Notes: a model not told the origin generated them from the letters alone. A stretch of 64,000 nucleotides of DNA from Acinetobacter cumulans (GCF_003024525.3 NZ_CP035934.2:62001-126000), one strand, 5' to 3'. Counted from the first letter of the stretch, positions 1 to 9,021 are shown. Numbers and translations are program-made.

Positions 1-2
1 GT

Positions 3-419
3 TTTACGCCGTTCTGTCGTCCAGACCAGCAGGCAACAGTGCAGATGGCCAATTTGTACTACAGTGTGCCTGAAGAGCAACGCATTGATGCCATGTACAA
101 AATCTTGCATGCAGTATGGTGCAAGGGCAAAGACCTATCATTTAAGCCCCATTTTCAACAGTTACAACAAGAATTAGAACTGACCACGTTTAGCACTGAA
201 GATGTAGTGGGTAAATTAGCTGAAAATGACATGCATTGTGAAATGAAATCACAGCCAGACTTTCCAGTACTTGAGCTCAGAATTGATGGGCAAAGTTATG
301 TATTTAATAGCTTATATCGCGTATGGATGATTGAAAGTATTTTCAGTAATGTGTTAGAAGAGAAGTATAAAAGTGAAAACATTGCTGAGAATGAGTTAAG
401 GAAGAATGAAGAAAGATAA
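3..419 (+). CDS. Partial thioredoxin-fold (DsbA / HCCA-isomerase-like) protein, C-terminal part
   Basis: The reading frame is open to the left edge of the window, so the true start lies outside; the GTG at 39 and ATG at 45 are probably internal. What remains looks like the helical insertion and second half of a DsbA-type fold: a run of amphipathic helices with YKILHAVWCKGKDLS, then a Phe-Pro-Val step (FPVLELRIDG) at the place of the family's cis-proline loop before the last strand. The N-terminal CxxC region is not in the window, so redox activity cannot be judged. The 3' end overlaps the following chorismate mutase gene by 14 nt, suggesting co-translation. The family assignment rests on overall pattern and is moderate to weak; a conserved hypothetical protein is the alternative. 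Confidence 0.5.
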   Translation, partial: FTPFCRPDQQATVQMANLYYSVPEEQRIDAMYKILHAVWCKGKDLSFKPHFQQLQQELELTTFSTEDVVGKLAENDMHCEMKSQPDFPVLELRIDGQSYVFNSLYRVWMIESIFSNVLEEKYKSENIAENELRKNEER

Positions 420-693
420 GGTTGAAAATTTGGAACAGGCGCGTGCTCAAATCGATGTGATTGACCATGCTTTAATTGAGCTTATTTCAGCCCGTCAGTT
501 TTATGTCGATCAAGCTGTTCGATTTAAACGTACAACGCACGATGTACAATCTCCAGAGCGTGTGGAAGATGTGATTAAGAAAGTTCGTGGTGCGGCACAA
601 GATCAAGGTGTAGATCCAAATTTAATTGAGCATATTTATCGCGAAATGATTCATCATTTTATTCAACGCGAGTTAAAGGAGCTACGTCCATAA
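406..693 (+). CDS. Chorismate mutase, AroQ type
   Basis: A 95-residue all-helical protein of the usual size for a monofunctional AroQ/PchB-class chorismate mutase (chorismate to prephenate; the PchB subclass also acts as isochorismate-pyruvate lyase). Visible family features are the N-terminal helix with the ARAQIDVIDHALIELISAR pattern (Ile-Asp-x-Ile-Asp and a following Arg), a Val-x-x-Phe-Lys segment, the SPERVEDVIKKVR helix, and a C-terminal helix ending IYREMIHHFIQRE. The ATG overlaps the end of the upstream gene and has an AAGGA-like ribosome site just before it. No signal peptide is visible, so it should be cytoplasmic. Mutase versus isochorismate-pyruvate lyase activity cannot be settled from sequence here; no siderophore or pyochelin genes are nearby. 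Confidence 0.8.
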   Translation: MKKDKVENLEQARAQIDVIDHALIELISARQFYVDQAVRFKRTTHDVQSPERVEDVIKKVRGAAQDQGVDPNLIEHIYREMIHHFIQRELKELRP

Positions 694-702
694 TTGGCAG
701 GT

Positions 703-740
703 CATATTGCAGTGAAAAATCAAATTTTTACTGCAATATG
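703..740 (+). terminator. Stem-loop after the chorismate mutase gene
   Basis: Inverted repeat: catattgcagtgaaaaat pairs with tttttactgcaatatg across a CAAA loop, 10 nt after the stop codon. The stem is long, but no clear T-tract follows on the plus strand, so it may be a weak terminator or an mRNA 3' stabiliser. Confidence 0.5.
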
Positions 741-840
741 GGATAGTTTGCAGATAAGCTTAATATTTCATTTAACATTCACATTAAAAATGAAATAATG
801 CATGCCTTATGTCCATGACTAAAGTCACTTTTTATTGCCT

Positions 841-2520
841 ATGGATTCCCAATTTCAATATAGCAAGATCGTTAATGAGCTTGAAAACTATCAAATTGCT
901 ATTGATGCACATTCAATTGTTGCGATTACAGATACTCAAGGCGTAATTACCCATGTGAATCAGAAATTCTGTGATATTTCTAAATATTCACGTGAGGAAT
1001 TGCTGGGTTCTACGCATAAAATTATTAATTCAGGTTGCCATCCACGTAGTTTCTTTAAGCAAATGTGGGGCACCATTGCTCAAGGCAAAATCTGGAATGG
1101 TGAAATTTGTAATCGAAATAAGCAGGGTGAACTGTATTGGGTGGACACCACGATCGTTCCTTTTAAAGATCGGCACGGCATGTTGCAACAGTACATTGCA
1201 ATTCGAACGGATATTACGCAGCTCAAACAGTCCGAAGATCATGCCCGCTACATGGCCTTGCATGACGAGTTAACCAGTCTGCCTAATCGGCGCTATATGC
1301 AAGATTATATGAAGCAAGTAATTGCTTCTAATCGTAGCAATGGCATGTATAGCGCGATGATCATGCTGGATTTGGATAATTTTAAAAATATTAATGACAC
1401 ATTAGGGCACAGTGTAGGGGATAGCCTACTGAAAATGGTGGCTACCCGTCTTTTACTTAACACCCCACAGCCTAATTCGATTATTCGCTTAGGTGGCGAT
1501 GAGTTTTTGGTGATCGTGTCGAATTTATCCATGCAATATGAAGAAGCGCATGACGCGGTATTGCAGGTGGCGAATAAGCTCAAAACAGAATTAAATAAAC
1601 CCTATTTTTTAAATGAGCAAAGTGTTCATACCACGTCCAGTAGTGGCGTATTTATTTTTAAAGACTTTAATTTATCTGAAAATGCCTTTTTAAAATATGC
1701 CGATATGGCGCTGTATCATGCCAAAGGCAATGGTAAAAATTGTATTGCGGTTTTTGATCCTTTAATTGAAGAAAGCATTGTATTGAAAGCAAAATTAATT
1801 AATGACTTAAGTCGTGCATTACAACATGACGAGTTTGAACTGTACTATCAACGAATCGTCAATGATTCCCAGCAGATTATTGGTTATGAAGCTTTAATTC
1901 GTTGGCAACATCCTGAAAAAGGCTTGGTTTTACCTGGACATTTTATGGCTGAGATTGAAAAATCCAGCATGATTCATGAAGTAGGTCAAAAAGTTCTCAA
2001 CATGGCATGTCAGCAGTTACAAGCATGGCGTGATATCCCCGAATGTGCGCATTGGACAATTTCAGTCAATATTAGTGTCGGGCAATTTAGAGCAATTAAT
2101 TTTGATCAAGAGGTCATTCAGTTGGTTCATGCATACGGTATTTGTCCAAGCCGTTTACGCTTGGAACTGACCGAAAGTATGTTTTATACCGACATGGACA
2201 GTTCAATCGCTAAAATGCATCGCCTCATTGAAGCGGGTTTTAACTTTTCTATGGATGACTTTGGGACAGGGTATTCATCTTTAAATTATTTAAGAATGTT
2301 GCCTCTACGCCAATTGAAAATTGACCGCGCTTTTGTTGAACATATTAGTGAAAACCCGCGTGATTTAGCGATTGTAAAAACCATTATTGCTTTGGCGGCA
2401 GCATTAGAGTTAAACGTTGTTGCAGAGGGTGTGGAAACTTTAGAACAGTTCCAATTACTCAAAGACAATGGCTGTACGGCATTCCAAGGTTATTACTTTG
2501 GTCGTCCTGAAGCATTATAA
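841..2520 (+). CDS. PAS-GGDEF-EAL cyclic-di-GMP turnover protein
   Basis: A 559-aa cytoplasmic protein with a PAS sensor (about residues 15-125, containing ITDTQGVITHVN), a diguanylate cyclase domain beginning HDELTSLPNRR with an intact RLGGDEF signature near residue 220, and an EAL phosphodiesterase domain beginning near residue 325. EAL catalytic landmarks are all present: YEALIRW, an Asn in SVNIS, ELTES, DDFGTGYSSL, KIDR and EGVET. Both halves therefore look catalytically competent, and net activity cannot be predicted. No membrane segment is visible. ATG 841 is preferred over an in-frame TTG at 835; neither has a strong ribosome site. The gene stands alone, convergent with the permease gene downstream. 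The PAS domain suggests control by redox, light or a ligand, but no cofactor residue can be pinned down by eye. Confidence 0.9.
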   Translation: MDSQFQYSKIVNELENYQIAIDAHSIVAITDTQGVITHVNQKFCDISKYSREELLGSTHKIINSGCHPRSFFKQMWGTIAQGKIWNGEICNRNKQGELYWVDTTIVPFKDRHGMLQQYIAIRTDITQLKQSEDHARYMALHDELTSLPNRRYMQDYMKQVIASNRSNGMYSAMIMLDLDNFKNINDTLGHSVGDSLLKMVATRLLLNTPQPNSIIRLGGDEFLVIVSNLSMQYEEAHDAVLQVANKLKTELNKPYFLNEQSVHTTSSSGVFIFKDFNLSENAFLKYADMALYHAKGNGKNCIAVFDPLIEESIVLKAKLINDLSRALQHDEFELYYQRIVNDSQQIIGYEALIRWQHPEKGLVLPGHFMAEIEKSSMIHEVGQKVLNMACQQLQAWRDIPECAHWTISVNISVGQFRAINFDQEVIQLVHAYGICPSRLRLELTESMFYTDMDSSIAKMHRLIEAGFNFSMDDFGTGYSSLNYLRMLPLRQLKIDRAFVEHISENPRDLAIVKTIIALAAALELNVVAEGVETLEQFQLLKDNGCTAFQGYYFGRPEAL

Positions 2521-2590
2521 GGTCGCTTTAAGTTGGACCTTTAGAGGTTTTACTCATATCGAATAAGCCAAATATGCACTCTATAGGCAT

Positions 2591-2615
2591 AAAAAAAGCA
2601 GCCATTTGGCTGCTT
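2591..2615 (-). terminator. Rho-independent terminator of the rutG-like gene
   Basis: AAGCAGCC / GGCTGCTT hairpin with an ATTT loop. On the minus strand it is followed directly by seven T, a textbook intrinsic terminator placed 15 nt after the permease stop codon. Confidence 0.8.
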
Positions 2616-2629
2616 AAAATATTGTTCAA

Positions 2630-3465
2630 TTATTTAGATTTGTCTGCAAGGCTAAAGAACCAGTTGAGAATAAGGGCTGCGAAAGTTGCAGTACCAATAC
2701 CACCTAGGTTAAAGCTACCAAATTGTAGTGCAAAGTCACCCGTACCTAAAATAATCGTAACCGCAGCTACCATGAGGTTTTTGTTTTGTGAAAAATCGAC
2801 TTTGTTTTCAATCCAAATTTTGGCACCAGCAATGGTAATTAAACCAAACACCACAATAGATGCACCAGTTAAAATCGCACTCGGAATGGTATGAATGATT
2901 GCACCAAATTTTGGTGACAGGCCTAAGAAGATTGCGAAAATACCCGCGACAACAAAAATAATCGTTGAATAAACGCGTGTAACCGCCATGACGCCAATAT
3001 TTTCACCATAAGTGGTCATCCCAGGGCCACCCACACTACCCGATAAAGTCGTTGCAACACCATCAGCGACAAAAGCTTTACCAATATGTGGATCGAGGTT
3101 TTCGCCTGTCATTGCGCCAACTGCTTTAATATGACCTAAGTTTTCAGCCACTAAAATCAATGCAATCGGTGCAATAATTAGCATGGCATTGACATTAAAT
3201 TCTGGTGAATGGAACTGTGGAATACCAAACCAAGCCGCTTGTTGGATTGGCGTAAAGTTGATTGGTGTGCCATATCCCATTACATTCGATACGATAAAGT
3301 AGATGAAATATGCTGAAAGCAAGCCCACCAATAGTAATAAGCGTTGTAAAAGGCCTTTGGTGAATACGGCAATAGAACCCATGCAAAGCACAGTAACCAA
3401 TGACATCCACATATTAAAGTTATTACCCATTACGCCTTTAACAGTGACTGGTGCAAGGTTAAGAC
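2630..3465 (-). pseudogene. rutG: rutG-like pyrimidine permease, C-terminal fragment (IS-disrupted)
   Basis: C-terminal two thirds of an NCS2/UraA-family nucleobase:H+ symporter closest by eye to RutG, the uracil/pyrimidine permease of the inner membrane. Landmarks are LVAENLGH (the conserved TM8 glutamate region), GDGVATTLSGSVGGPG and TTYGENIGVMAVT (the TM10 motif), followed by hydrophobic helices to the C-terminus. Reading starts at LNLAPVTVKG, directly after the insertion. Joining base 3462 to base 4748, that is removing the IS and one copy of the GAC duplication, restores an uninterrupted frame of 1305 nt (434 aa). The open frame running past 3465 into the IS adds unrelated residues, so this fragment is not expected to make a working transporter. 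There are no other rut genes nearby. Confidence 0.9.
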
Positions 3466-3493
3466 AGAGATGGATCCGTAAATTTGAACAACT
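3466..3493 (+). repeat. Left terminal inverted repeat of the IS
   Basis: Twenty-eight bases beginning AGAGATGG and ending TTTGAACAACT; 20 of 28 match the right end read on the other strand. Confidence 0.8.
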
Positions 3494-3553
3494 CCTATAA
3501 GTGATATTCTGCTCCTCAAATGATGTTATAAACATCAATATATGGAGTATTTT

Positions 3554-3859
3554 ATGGCACGTAGACCAAGAAGAAATCATTCAAATGATTTTAAAGCTAA
3601 GGTAGCACTTGCTGCGATTAAAGCAGAAAAAACACTTGCTGAATTGAGTGCTGAGTTTGATGTTCATCAAAACCAAATTATTGACTGGAAAAATCAATTG
3701 ATCTCAGCTTCCTCGCAAGCTTTCGATCAATCAAAAGCTCCAACAGAACCACCCATCGATCTAAAAAAACTACATGCAAAAATCGGTGAGCAGGCATTAG
3801 AAATTGATTTTTTAGAAGGTGTGTTGAAGAAACTGGGCCGCTTCAACCACAAAAGTTAA
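3554..3859 (+). CDS. IS3-family OrfA (DNA-binding transposase subunit)
   Basis: A 101-aa protein with the IS3 OrfA helix-turn-helix: NDFKAKVALAAIKAEKTLAELSAEFDV, then HQNQIIDWKNQL, followed by a leucine-zipper-like coiled coil (LKKLHAKIGEQALEIDFLEGVLKKL). ATG 3554 has a GGAG element about 6 nt upstream and is preferred over ATG 3542. A canonical -1 slippery heptamer T TTT TTA, in phase with OrfA, sits at 3808-3814. About 15 codons later OrfA ends, so a small share of ribosomes would continue into OrfB to make the OrfAB transposase. Confidence 0.9.
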   Translation: MARRPRRNHSNDFKAKVALAAIKAEKTLAELSAEFDVHQNQIIDWKNQLISASSQAFDQSKAPTEPPIDLKKLHAKIGEQALEIDFLEGVLKKLGRFNHKS

Positions 3860-4686
3860 TCGACGACTCACTTCAGATTTCAGTATCTAAGCAAGCTAAG
3901 CTGCTGAAAGTCTCCCGTGGTTGTTATTACTATCGCCCAAAACCTGTGAGTGCATCAGATCTGAAGCTGATGCGATGTATTGATGAATTACATATGCAAT
4001 ATCCTTTTGCAGGCAGTCGTATGATGCGTGATTTGTTGAATCGTCAAGGACATCATATAGGACGACGTCATACACGTACTTTAATGAAGAAAATGGGTAT
4101 TCAGGCGTTATATTGCAAACCAAATTTAAGCCAGGCTAATCAAGCTCACCGTAAATATCCATATCTGCTCAAAGGATTGGCTATTCAGCGCAGTAATCAA
4201 GTGTGGTCTACGGATATAACGTATATCCCTATGGCAAAAGGCTTTGTTTATTTATGTGCTGTGATTGATTGGCATAGCCGCAAGGTACTTGCGCATAGAG
4301 TATCGATTAGTATGGAGGTGGATTTTTGTATTTCGGCTTTAAATGAAGCGATTGAAAAATATGGTCGACCTGAAATATTTAATACAGACCAAGGCAGCCA
4401 GTTTACCAGTGATGCATTTATTGATGTATTGAAATCAAATGGCATTCAAATCAGTATGGATGGTAAAGGTCGATGGGTAGATAATGTGATGGTTGAACGA
4501 TTATGGCGGAGCGTTAAATATGAAGAGGTGTATCTCAAAGCTTATAGCAGTGTCACAGATGCGAAAAAGCAATTAAGTGCATATTTTGAGTTTTATAATT
4601 TGAAACGACCTCATTCGAGTCTAGACAAAATGACACCAAATGAGTTTTACTATGATCAGCTACCCCAACAAAACAAGGTGGCTTAA
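3808..4686 (+). CDS. IS3-family OrfB (DDE integrase-type transposase domain, expressed by -1 frameshift)
   Basis: The frame is -1 relative to OrfA and opens after a stop at 3805-3807, so it is expected mainly as the OrfAB fusion through the T TTT TTA site at 3808-3814. The first in-frame ATG is at 3946. The order is an HTH_21-like region (RCIDELHMQYPFAGSRMM), then the rve integrase core with the DDE triad: Asp in VWSTDITYIP, Asp in FNTDQGSQFTS, and Glu in VMVERLWRSVKYEEVY. It ends with the usual LKRPHSSLDKMTPNEFY tail. All catalytic residues are present and no stop or frameshift is seen within it, so the element may be active. Confidence 0.9.
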   Translation, partial: FFRRCVEETGPLQPQKLIDDSLQISVSKQAKLLKVSRGCYYYRPKPVSASDLKLMRCIDELHMQYPFAGSRMMRDLLNRQGHHIGRRHTRTLMKKMGIQALYCKPNLSQANQAHRKYPYLLKGLAIQRSNQVWSTDITYIPMAKGFVYLCAVIDWHSRKVLAHRVSISMEVDFCISALNEAIEKYGRPEIFNTDQGSQFTSDAFIDVLKSNGIQISMDGKGRWVDNVMVERLWRSVKYEEVYLKAYSSVTDAKKQLSAYFEFYNLKRPHSSLDKMTPNEFYYDQLPQQNKVA

Positions 4687-4719
4687 CTAGAGCGGAATAT
4701 CACTTATAAATACGCTTTT

Positions 4720-4747
4720 AGTTGTTCAAACAAGTGGGACCACCTCT
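4720..4747 (-). repeat. Right terminal inverted repeat of the IS
   Basis: Complement of the left end, starting AGAGGTGG when read inwards on the minus strand, and followed outside by the second GAC of the target duplication. Confidence 0.8.
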
Positions 4748-5219
4748 GACCAATAATCATTACTACAGCACCTGTTACTACAGGTGGCATAAGTTTTTCA
4801 ATCCAGCGTGTACCCGTAGCCATCACGATAAAACCAAAAATCGTGTAGAGCACACCGCAGGCAATAATCCCGCCAGCAGCCATGGCAATATTGGCATTTG
4901 GAGCACCAGTACCAGAGGCTGCATAGCCTGTGGCAGCAATAACCACCCCAATAAAGGCAAAACTTGAACCTAAATAGCTAGGTACACGACCACCCGTCAT
5001 AAAGAAGAAGAGTACGGTACATAGACCTGACATCAAAATTGCGAGGTTTGGATCAAAACCCATTAAGAAGGGTGCAAGTACCGTTGCCCCAAACATTGCA
5101 AAGGCATGTTGTATGCCCAAAACTACACTTTGTGCAGGGGGCAAATATTCATTAGTGCCTACAGGACGTGCATCAATACTGTCTTTATACGGACGCCATT
5201 TGGGAAACCAACTGGACAT
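4748..5219 (-). pseudogene. rutG: rutG-like pyrimidine permease, N-terminal fragment (IS-disrupted)
   Basis: N-terminal part of the same NCS2 permease: VLGIQHAFAMFGATVLAPFL (TM1), MTGGRVPSYLGSSFAFIG (the TM3 half-helix region, diagnostic for this family), and MPPVVTGAVVMIIG, after which the IS sequence takes over. The chosen start, ATG 5219 (MSSWFPKWRPYKD), matches the short hydrophilic N-terminus of RutG. An earlier ATG at 5255 would add 12 residues. Reading through the IS end yields an unrelated tail and a stop 44 nt past the junction at 4748. A truncated three-to-five helix product is unlikely to transport. Confidence 0.88.
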
Positions 5220-5466
5220 AAAATGAGCACTCAAAAGATAAATTGTGCACATCATACGCTTCTTTTTTGGAAGATTTAATCATTGAGTAAAAAAAACGTT
5301 AAAACTAATGTACTGACTTTTCGATTGTTTTACCGCATGGTAAAAGTTTTGGTATTTAAAAATAAAGTGAAATCAGTTATTAATCGCCAATTGTATCGAG
5401 CTGTTTAGTTATAAATAAATCTTATTCTTGATATAAATAAATTGTGGATGTTTCTCGCAATCGCTT
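5220..5466. other. Intergenic region upstream of the disrupted permease gene
   Basis: AT-rich non-coding stretch carrying the presumed promoter of the permease gene (minus strand). No ORF, RNA gene or convincing operator is visible. Confidence 0.5.
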
Positions 5467-5503
5467 ATAAATAAAGCACATCATGGCGATGTGCTTTATT
5501 TAT
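5467..5503 (-). terminator. Strong hairpin terminator of ppc
   Basis: Perfect 16-bp stem (ATAAATAAAGCACATC / GATGTGCTTTATTTAT) with a 5-nt loop, 23 nt after the ppc stop codon. The U-rich 3' arm makes it a likely intrinsic terminator. Confidence 0.75.
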
Positions 5504-5526
5504 GCTAAAAAAATACAGTGTTTAAC

Positions 5527-8211
5527 TTAGCCTGTATTGCGTAGCCCAGCAGCAATACCTGCAATGCTGACCATCAGTGCATGATCGACAGGGGTATTTT
5601 CTGCCTGACAATTGGCCAAGTAAGCGCGGCGTCGTTTCATTAATTCAGCTTGGAGCAGATGCAATGGTAATAAATATGGCTTACGCACTTTCATGGATTG
5701 ATCTAAAACATCATTGCTACTGAGCAGTTTAGATTCACCTTTGAGCGCTAAAAGTGTTTGCACCGCATCACGTAAACGTTGACGTAGCTCTTCACCTAAA
5801 ACTTTCAAATCTTCATCTTGAGTCAGATGCGCTTCATAATATAAAGCCACATGACTGTCTGCTTTGGAGAGCACCATTTCCAACATATCAATTAAGGTTT
5901 GGAAATAAGGCCACTGATGTAGCATGTCCTCAAGCATGGCTTTTTGGCCTTGGTCGAGCACTTGGTTAATGGCTGCACCTGTACCTAACCATGCAGGGAG
6001 CATCAAACGGATTTGTGTCCATGCAAATACCCATGGAATCGCGCGTAAAGATTCGATCCCGCCACTGACTTTACGTTTGGCTGGGCGTGAACCCAACGGC
6101 AGCATTTGTAGTTCGAGTTCAGGGGTAACCGTACGTAAGTATTTCACGAAGTGTGGGTTTTCACGCACTGTTTGGCGGTAGACCTGTACAGAGAGGTCCG
6201 TCATGCTGTGCATGAGCTCGCGCCATTCTGGTTTCGGCACTGGTGGTGGAAGCAATGTAGCTTCGAGCGTAGCCGCGGTATAGATCTCAAGATTTTGGAG
6301 CGCAATGCCTTCTAAACCAAATTTGAAGCGGATCATTTCGCCTTGTTCGGTTACACGAATAGCCCCAGAGATCGAACCTGGCGGTTGAGAGAACAAAGCT
6401 TGTTGAGTTGGTGCACCACCGCGACTAATTGAACCGCCACGACCATGGAATAAGGTCAACTGCACTGCATGATTTTTAGCAATTTCAGTCAGTTCTTCTT
6501 GCGCACGGTACTGTGCCCAATTGGCAGACATAAAGCCAGCATCTTTGGCTGAGTCCGAATAGCCGATCATCACTTCATGTTTACCCTGAATATGCTGTTT
6601 ATACCAATGCATATTAAATAGGGTGTTCATGGTTTTAGATGCGCCATCTAAATCTTTGAGGGTTTCAAATAAAGGAACGACACGTAAGGGATGTAAAATG
6701 CCCGCTTCTTTTTGCAGTAATAATACTGCCAATACATCACTTGGGTATTCGGCCATGGAAATAATATAAGCTCCCAAACTTTCACTTGGCTGTGAGGCCA
6801 ATGTGCGCATGGTCGCAAACACTTCTTGCACATCTGGATGGCAAATCAGACTACCTTCAGGCTCACTCAGATGTTTAGGTAATAATGGACGTTTGCTTTG
6901 AAGTTCTTGGAGCAAGAAATTTTGTCGTGCTTGTTCTGTCCATGTTTCAAAATTACCTAAGCCCAAGTATTCGGTAATGGCAGAAATCGCTTGGCGATGG
7001 CGCCCAGATTCCTGACGAATATCCAGCTTTAATAATTCAATGCCAAAGCAATTTACGCGATGAATGAAGTCCAACAGTTTACCGTTGGCAATTTCAGGCA
7101 AATCGCATGCGATGAGCGAACGATAGCAGAGTAAAAGCGGCTGAAGCAGTTCATCCTTACTTTTAATCACTTGGCTGTCGTCGGCATCATGGCCACGTAG
7201 TTTTTCTGTCAGCCAAAAACGTGTGGCTTTCAGGCGTTGGCGTGTGTCACGTAAATATTCGCGGTAGGGTTCAGCGTGTTCTTTGCCTAAGGCTGTTCGT
7301 AGTTCATCGCTACATTGTTCAATCGACAGTTCCCAACGCAGGGCTTCAATATCACGCACATATAAATCAGCAGCTTTCCAACGAGATAACCACAGCACCT
7401 CTTGAGTGATGTCATGGGTGACATTGGGGTTACCATCACGGTCACCGCCCATCCAAGAGGCAAAGCGAACTGGCGCGATGGTGAGTGGTAAAGATTGACC
7501 ACAATGTTCTGCCACCATGCCGTCCAATTCACGCATAAACTTCGGCACAGCATTCCATAAGGTTTGCTCAATAGTGGTAAAGCCCCATTTGGCTTCATCT
7601 ACTGGAGTCGGGCGGTGCTGACGAATTTCATCAGTTTGCCATGCAGAGCAAATCAATTGTTTTAAATCATCTAAAACTGCGCTGCGTTCACGTGGCGTGA
7701 GTTTTTGCTGATCCATTTTAAATAGACAGTCATTGATGCCGTCATATTTTTGAATCAAGGTGCGACGGCTGACTTCTGTTGGATGCGCAGTTAAGACCAA
7801 TTCAATTTTGAGTTCGCAAATTTGTTGATACAGCGTTTCTGAACTGATGTCGCGATCTTTAAATTTTTGAAATAAGTGATCTAAAGGATTTGGTGATGGA
7901 GCGTGCTCATCAAATTCGCTTTGGCGACGGCTACGCACCACATTATATTGTTCTGCAATATTGGCAAAATTTAGAAAGTGGGTAAAAGCGCGGGTAAGTG
8001 GCAGAATTTCATGGTCTTCTAGGCTTAAAAATAATTTTTCGAGTTCTTTTTCTGCTTCGGCTTGACCATCACGTGCACCCTTGGCCAAGGCACGAATTTG
8101 TTCAATTTGATTAAACAAATCTTGTCCAGCCTGCTGTTTCAGGGTTTCACCCAATAAATTTCCCAGCAGGCGTACATCTTCTCTTAGTGGAGCATCAATT
8201 TGTTGAATCAT
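5527..8211 (-). CDS. ppc: Phosphoenolpyruvate carboxylase
   Basis: An 894-aa cytoplasmic enzyme that carboxylates PEP to oxaloacetate to refill the TCA cycle. Length and motifs match bacterial PEPC: catalytic His near residue 143 in LTAHPTEVSRR, the glycine-rich FHGRGGSISRGG loop, MIGYSDSAKDAGFMSANW, GGIESLRAIPWVFAWTQ, and the C-terminal ending AGIAAGLRNTG. The start ATG is preceded by GGAG eight bases upstream. It is a single-gene unit ending at a strong hairpin. Nothing is unusual except the close IS insertion in the next gene. Confidence 0.98.
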   Translation of the reverse strand: MIQQIDAPLREDVRLLGNLLGETLKQQAGQDLFNQIEQIRALAKGARDGQAEAEKELEKLFLSLEDHEILPLTRAFTHFLNFANIAEQYNVVRSRRQSEFDEHAPSPNPLDHLFQKFKDRDISSETLYQQICELKIELVLTAHPTEVSRRTLIQKYDGINDCLFKMDQQKLTPRERSAVLDDLKQLICSAWQTDEIRQHRPTPVDEAKWGFTTIEQTLWNAVPKFMRELDGMVAEHCGQSLPLTIAPVRFASWMGGDRDGNPNVTHDITQEVLWLSRWKAADLYVRDIEALRWELSIEQCSDELRTALGKEHAEPYREYLRDTRQRLKATRFWLTEKLRGHDADDSQVIKSKDELLQPLLLCYRSLIACDLPEIANGKLLDFIHRVNCFGIELLKLDIRQESGRHRQAISAITEYLGLGNFETWTEQARQNFLLQELQSKRPLLPKHLSEPEGSLICHPDVQEVFATMRTLASQPSESLGAYIISMAEYPSDVLAVLLLQKEAGILHPLRVVPLFETLKDLDGASKTMNTLFNMHWYKQHIQGKHEVMIGYSDSAKDAGFMSANWAQYRAQEELTEIAKNHAVQLTLFHGRGGSISRGGAPTQQALFSQPPGSISGAIRVTEQGEMIRFKFGLEGIALQNLEIYTAATLEATLLPPPVPKPEWRELMHSMTDLSVQVYRQTVRENPHFVKYLRTVTPELELQMLPLGSRPAKRKVSGGIESLRAIPWVFAWTQIRLMLPAWLGTGAAINQVLDQGQKAMLEDMLHQWPYFQTLIDMLEMVLSKADSHVALYYEAHLTQDEDLKVLGEELRQRLRDAVQTLLALKGESKLLSSNDVLDQSMKVRKPYLLPLHLLQAELMKRRRAYLANCQAENTPVDHALMVSIAGIAAGLRNTG

Positions 8212-8362
8212 TCTACATTCTCCGTATGTCCTTGATTTTGACTATAGCGCGAATCTTGGTCTTGCCAAGTGAAACCTCGACAAAAGTCGGATTTGTTTTG
8301 TGTATTAATTAGCAAACTGAATGCCAAAACAGCAGAATGTGAAGGTTTAAGCTAAATGCCAG

Positions 8363-8980
8363 CTAGGCTTGAGGCGAATAGCGCAGTAAAAATAACTTTA
8401 GCGCGGATTGAATAATCTGTTCCTGCTCTTGAGGATTGGGGATTTCACGGACTCCCATGAGGACTTCATGGTGGCGCATACCTAACAGTAAAGAAAACAA
8501 TAACAGCAGATGTTCACGCTCAGCAGCAGGTTGAATAAACTTTAGCGCCACGGCTTGGTCAAAAAAGTTTTGCCATAAGGCACTGAGTTTTTGATGAGAT
8601 GCATTATAAAACTGCTGTGCCAGTGGATTATGCTGTGAAGCCAACTCCAACAATAAATATTCCATTTTGAGTGCTTCGGGTAAATTCACTAAATTTAAGG
8701 TGAGCTCACAAGCACTGATAAATGCTTGAATGAAATTACTATCAGGGCTTAATACCATTGGACGAGCATTAATCAGAGAATCACAGGTTTCTGCAATTGC
8801 ACAGGTAAACAAGCTTTCTTTGTCTTGAAAATGGTTATATACCGTCAGTTTGGTGACATCGGCTTTTTGTGCAATTTTATTCATGCTACAGCCGTGGTAA
8901 CCACATTCTAAAAATAGAATTTTTGCGGCATCTAAAATCCGTTTACGTTTTTCTAAATCTTTCGGTCGGCCAGCAGTCAT
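8363..8980 (-). CDS. TetR-family transcriptional repressor (local efflux regulator)
   Basis: A 205-aa protein with a typical N-terminal TetR DNA-binding domain (RILDAAKILFLECGYHGCSMNKIAQKADVTKLTVYNHFQDKESLF, residues about 13-57), followed by a helical ligand domain. It is divergent from the RND efflux pair, the usual arrangement for a repressor that controls itself and the pump. An inverted repeat in the shared intergenic region is a plausible operator. The inducer is unknown. Confidence 0.9.
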   Translation of the reverse strand: MTAGRPKDLEKRKRILDAAKILFLECGYHGCSMNKIAQKADVTKLTVYNHFQDKESLFTCAIAETCDSLINARPMVLSPDSNFIQAFISACELTLNLVNLPEALKMEYLLLELASQHNPLAQQFYNASHQKLSALWQNFFDQAVALKFIQPAAEREHLLLLFSLLLGMRHHEVLMGVREIPNPQEQEQIIQSALKLFLLRYSPQA

Positions 8981-9021
8981 TTGCTAAAAAAGTTTCCAAA
9001 ATGTCATTAAAGTCATTGATT

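Larger units (their letters stand above)
3466..4747 (+). mobile_element. IS3-family insertion sequence, 1282 bp, with 3-bp GAC target duplication
   Basis: The outer ends are imperfect inverted repeats: AGAGATGGATCC... at the left and, on the opposite strand, AGAGGTGGTCCC... at the right, agreeing at 20 of 28 positions and sharing TTTGAACAACT. A second inverted pair (tataagtgatattctgctc / gagcggaatatcacttata) lies just inside. The element is flanked by GAC at 3463-3465 and 4748-4750. A 3-bp duplication and two overlapping ORFs (orfA, orfB with a DDE domain) are typical of the IS3 family. The duplication is exact and the host gene reads in frame when the element is removed, so the insertion looks recent and complete. 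The element's transcription direction is opposite to the host gene. I cannot assign an ISfinder name without a search. Confidence 0.93.

Noticed and set aside
2574..2894. Plus-strand ORF over the end of the permease gene
   Set aside because: Antisense shadow of a well-supported NCS2 permease; begins inside its terminator.
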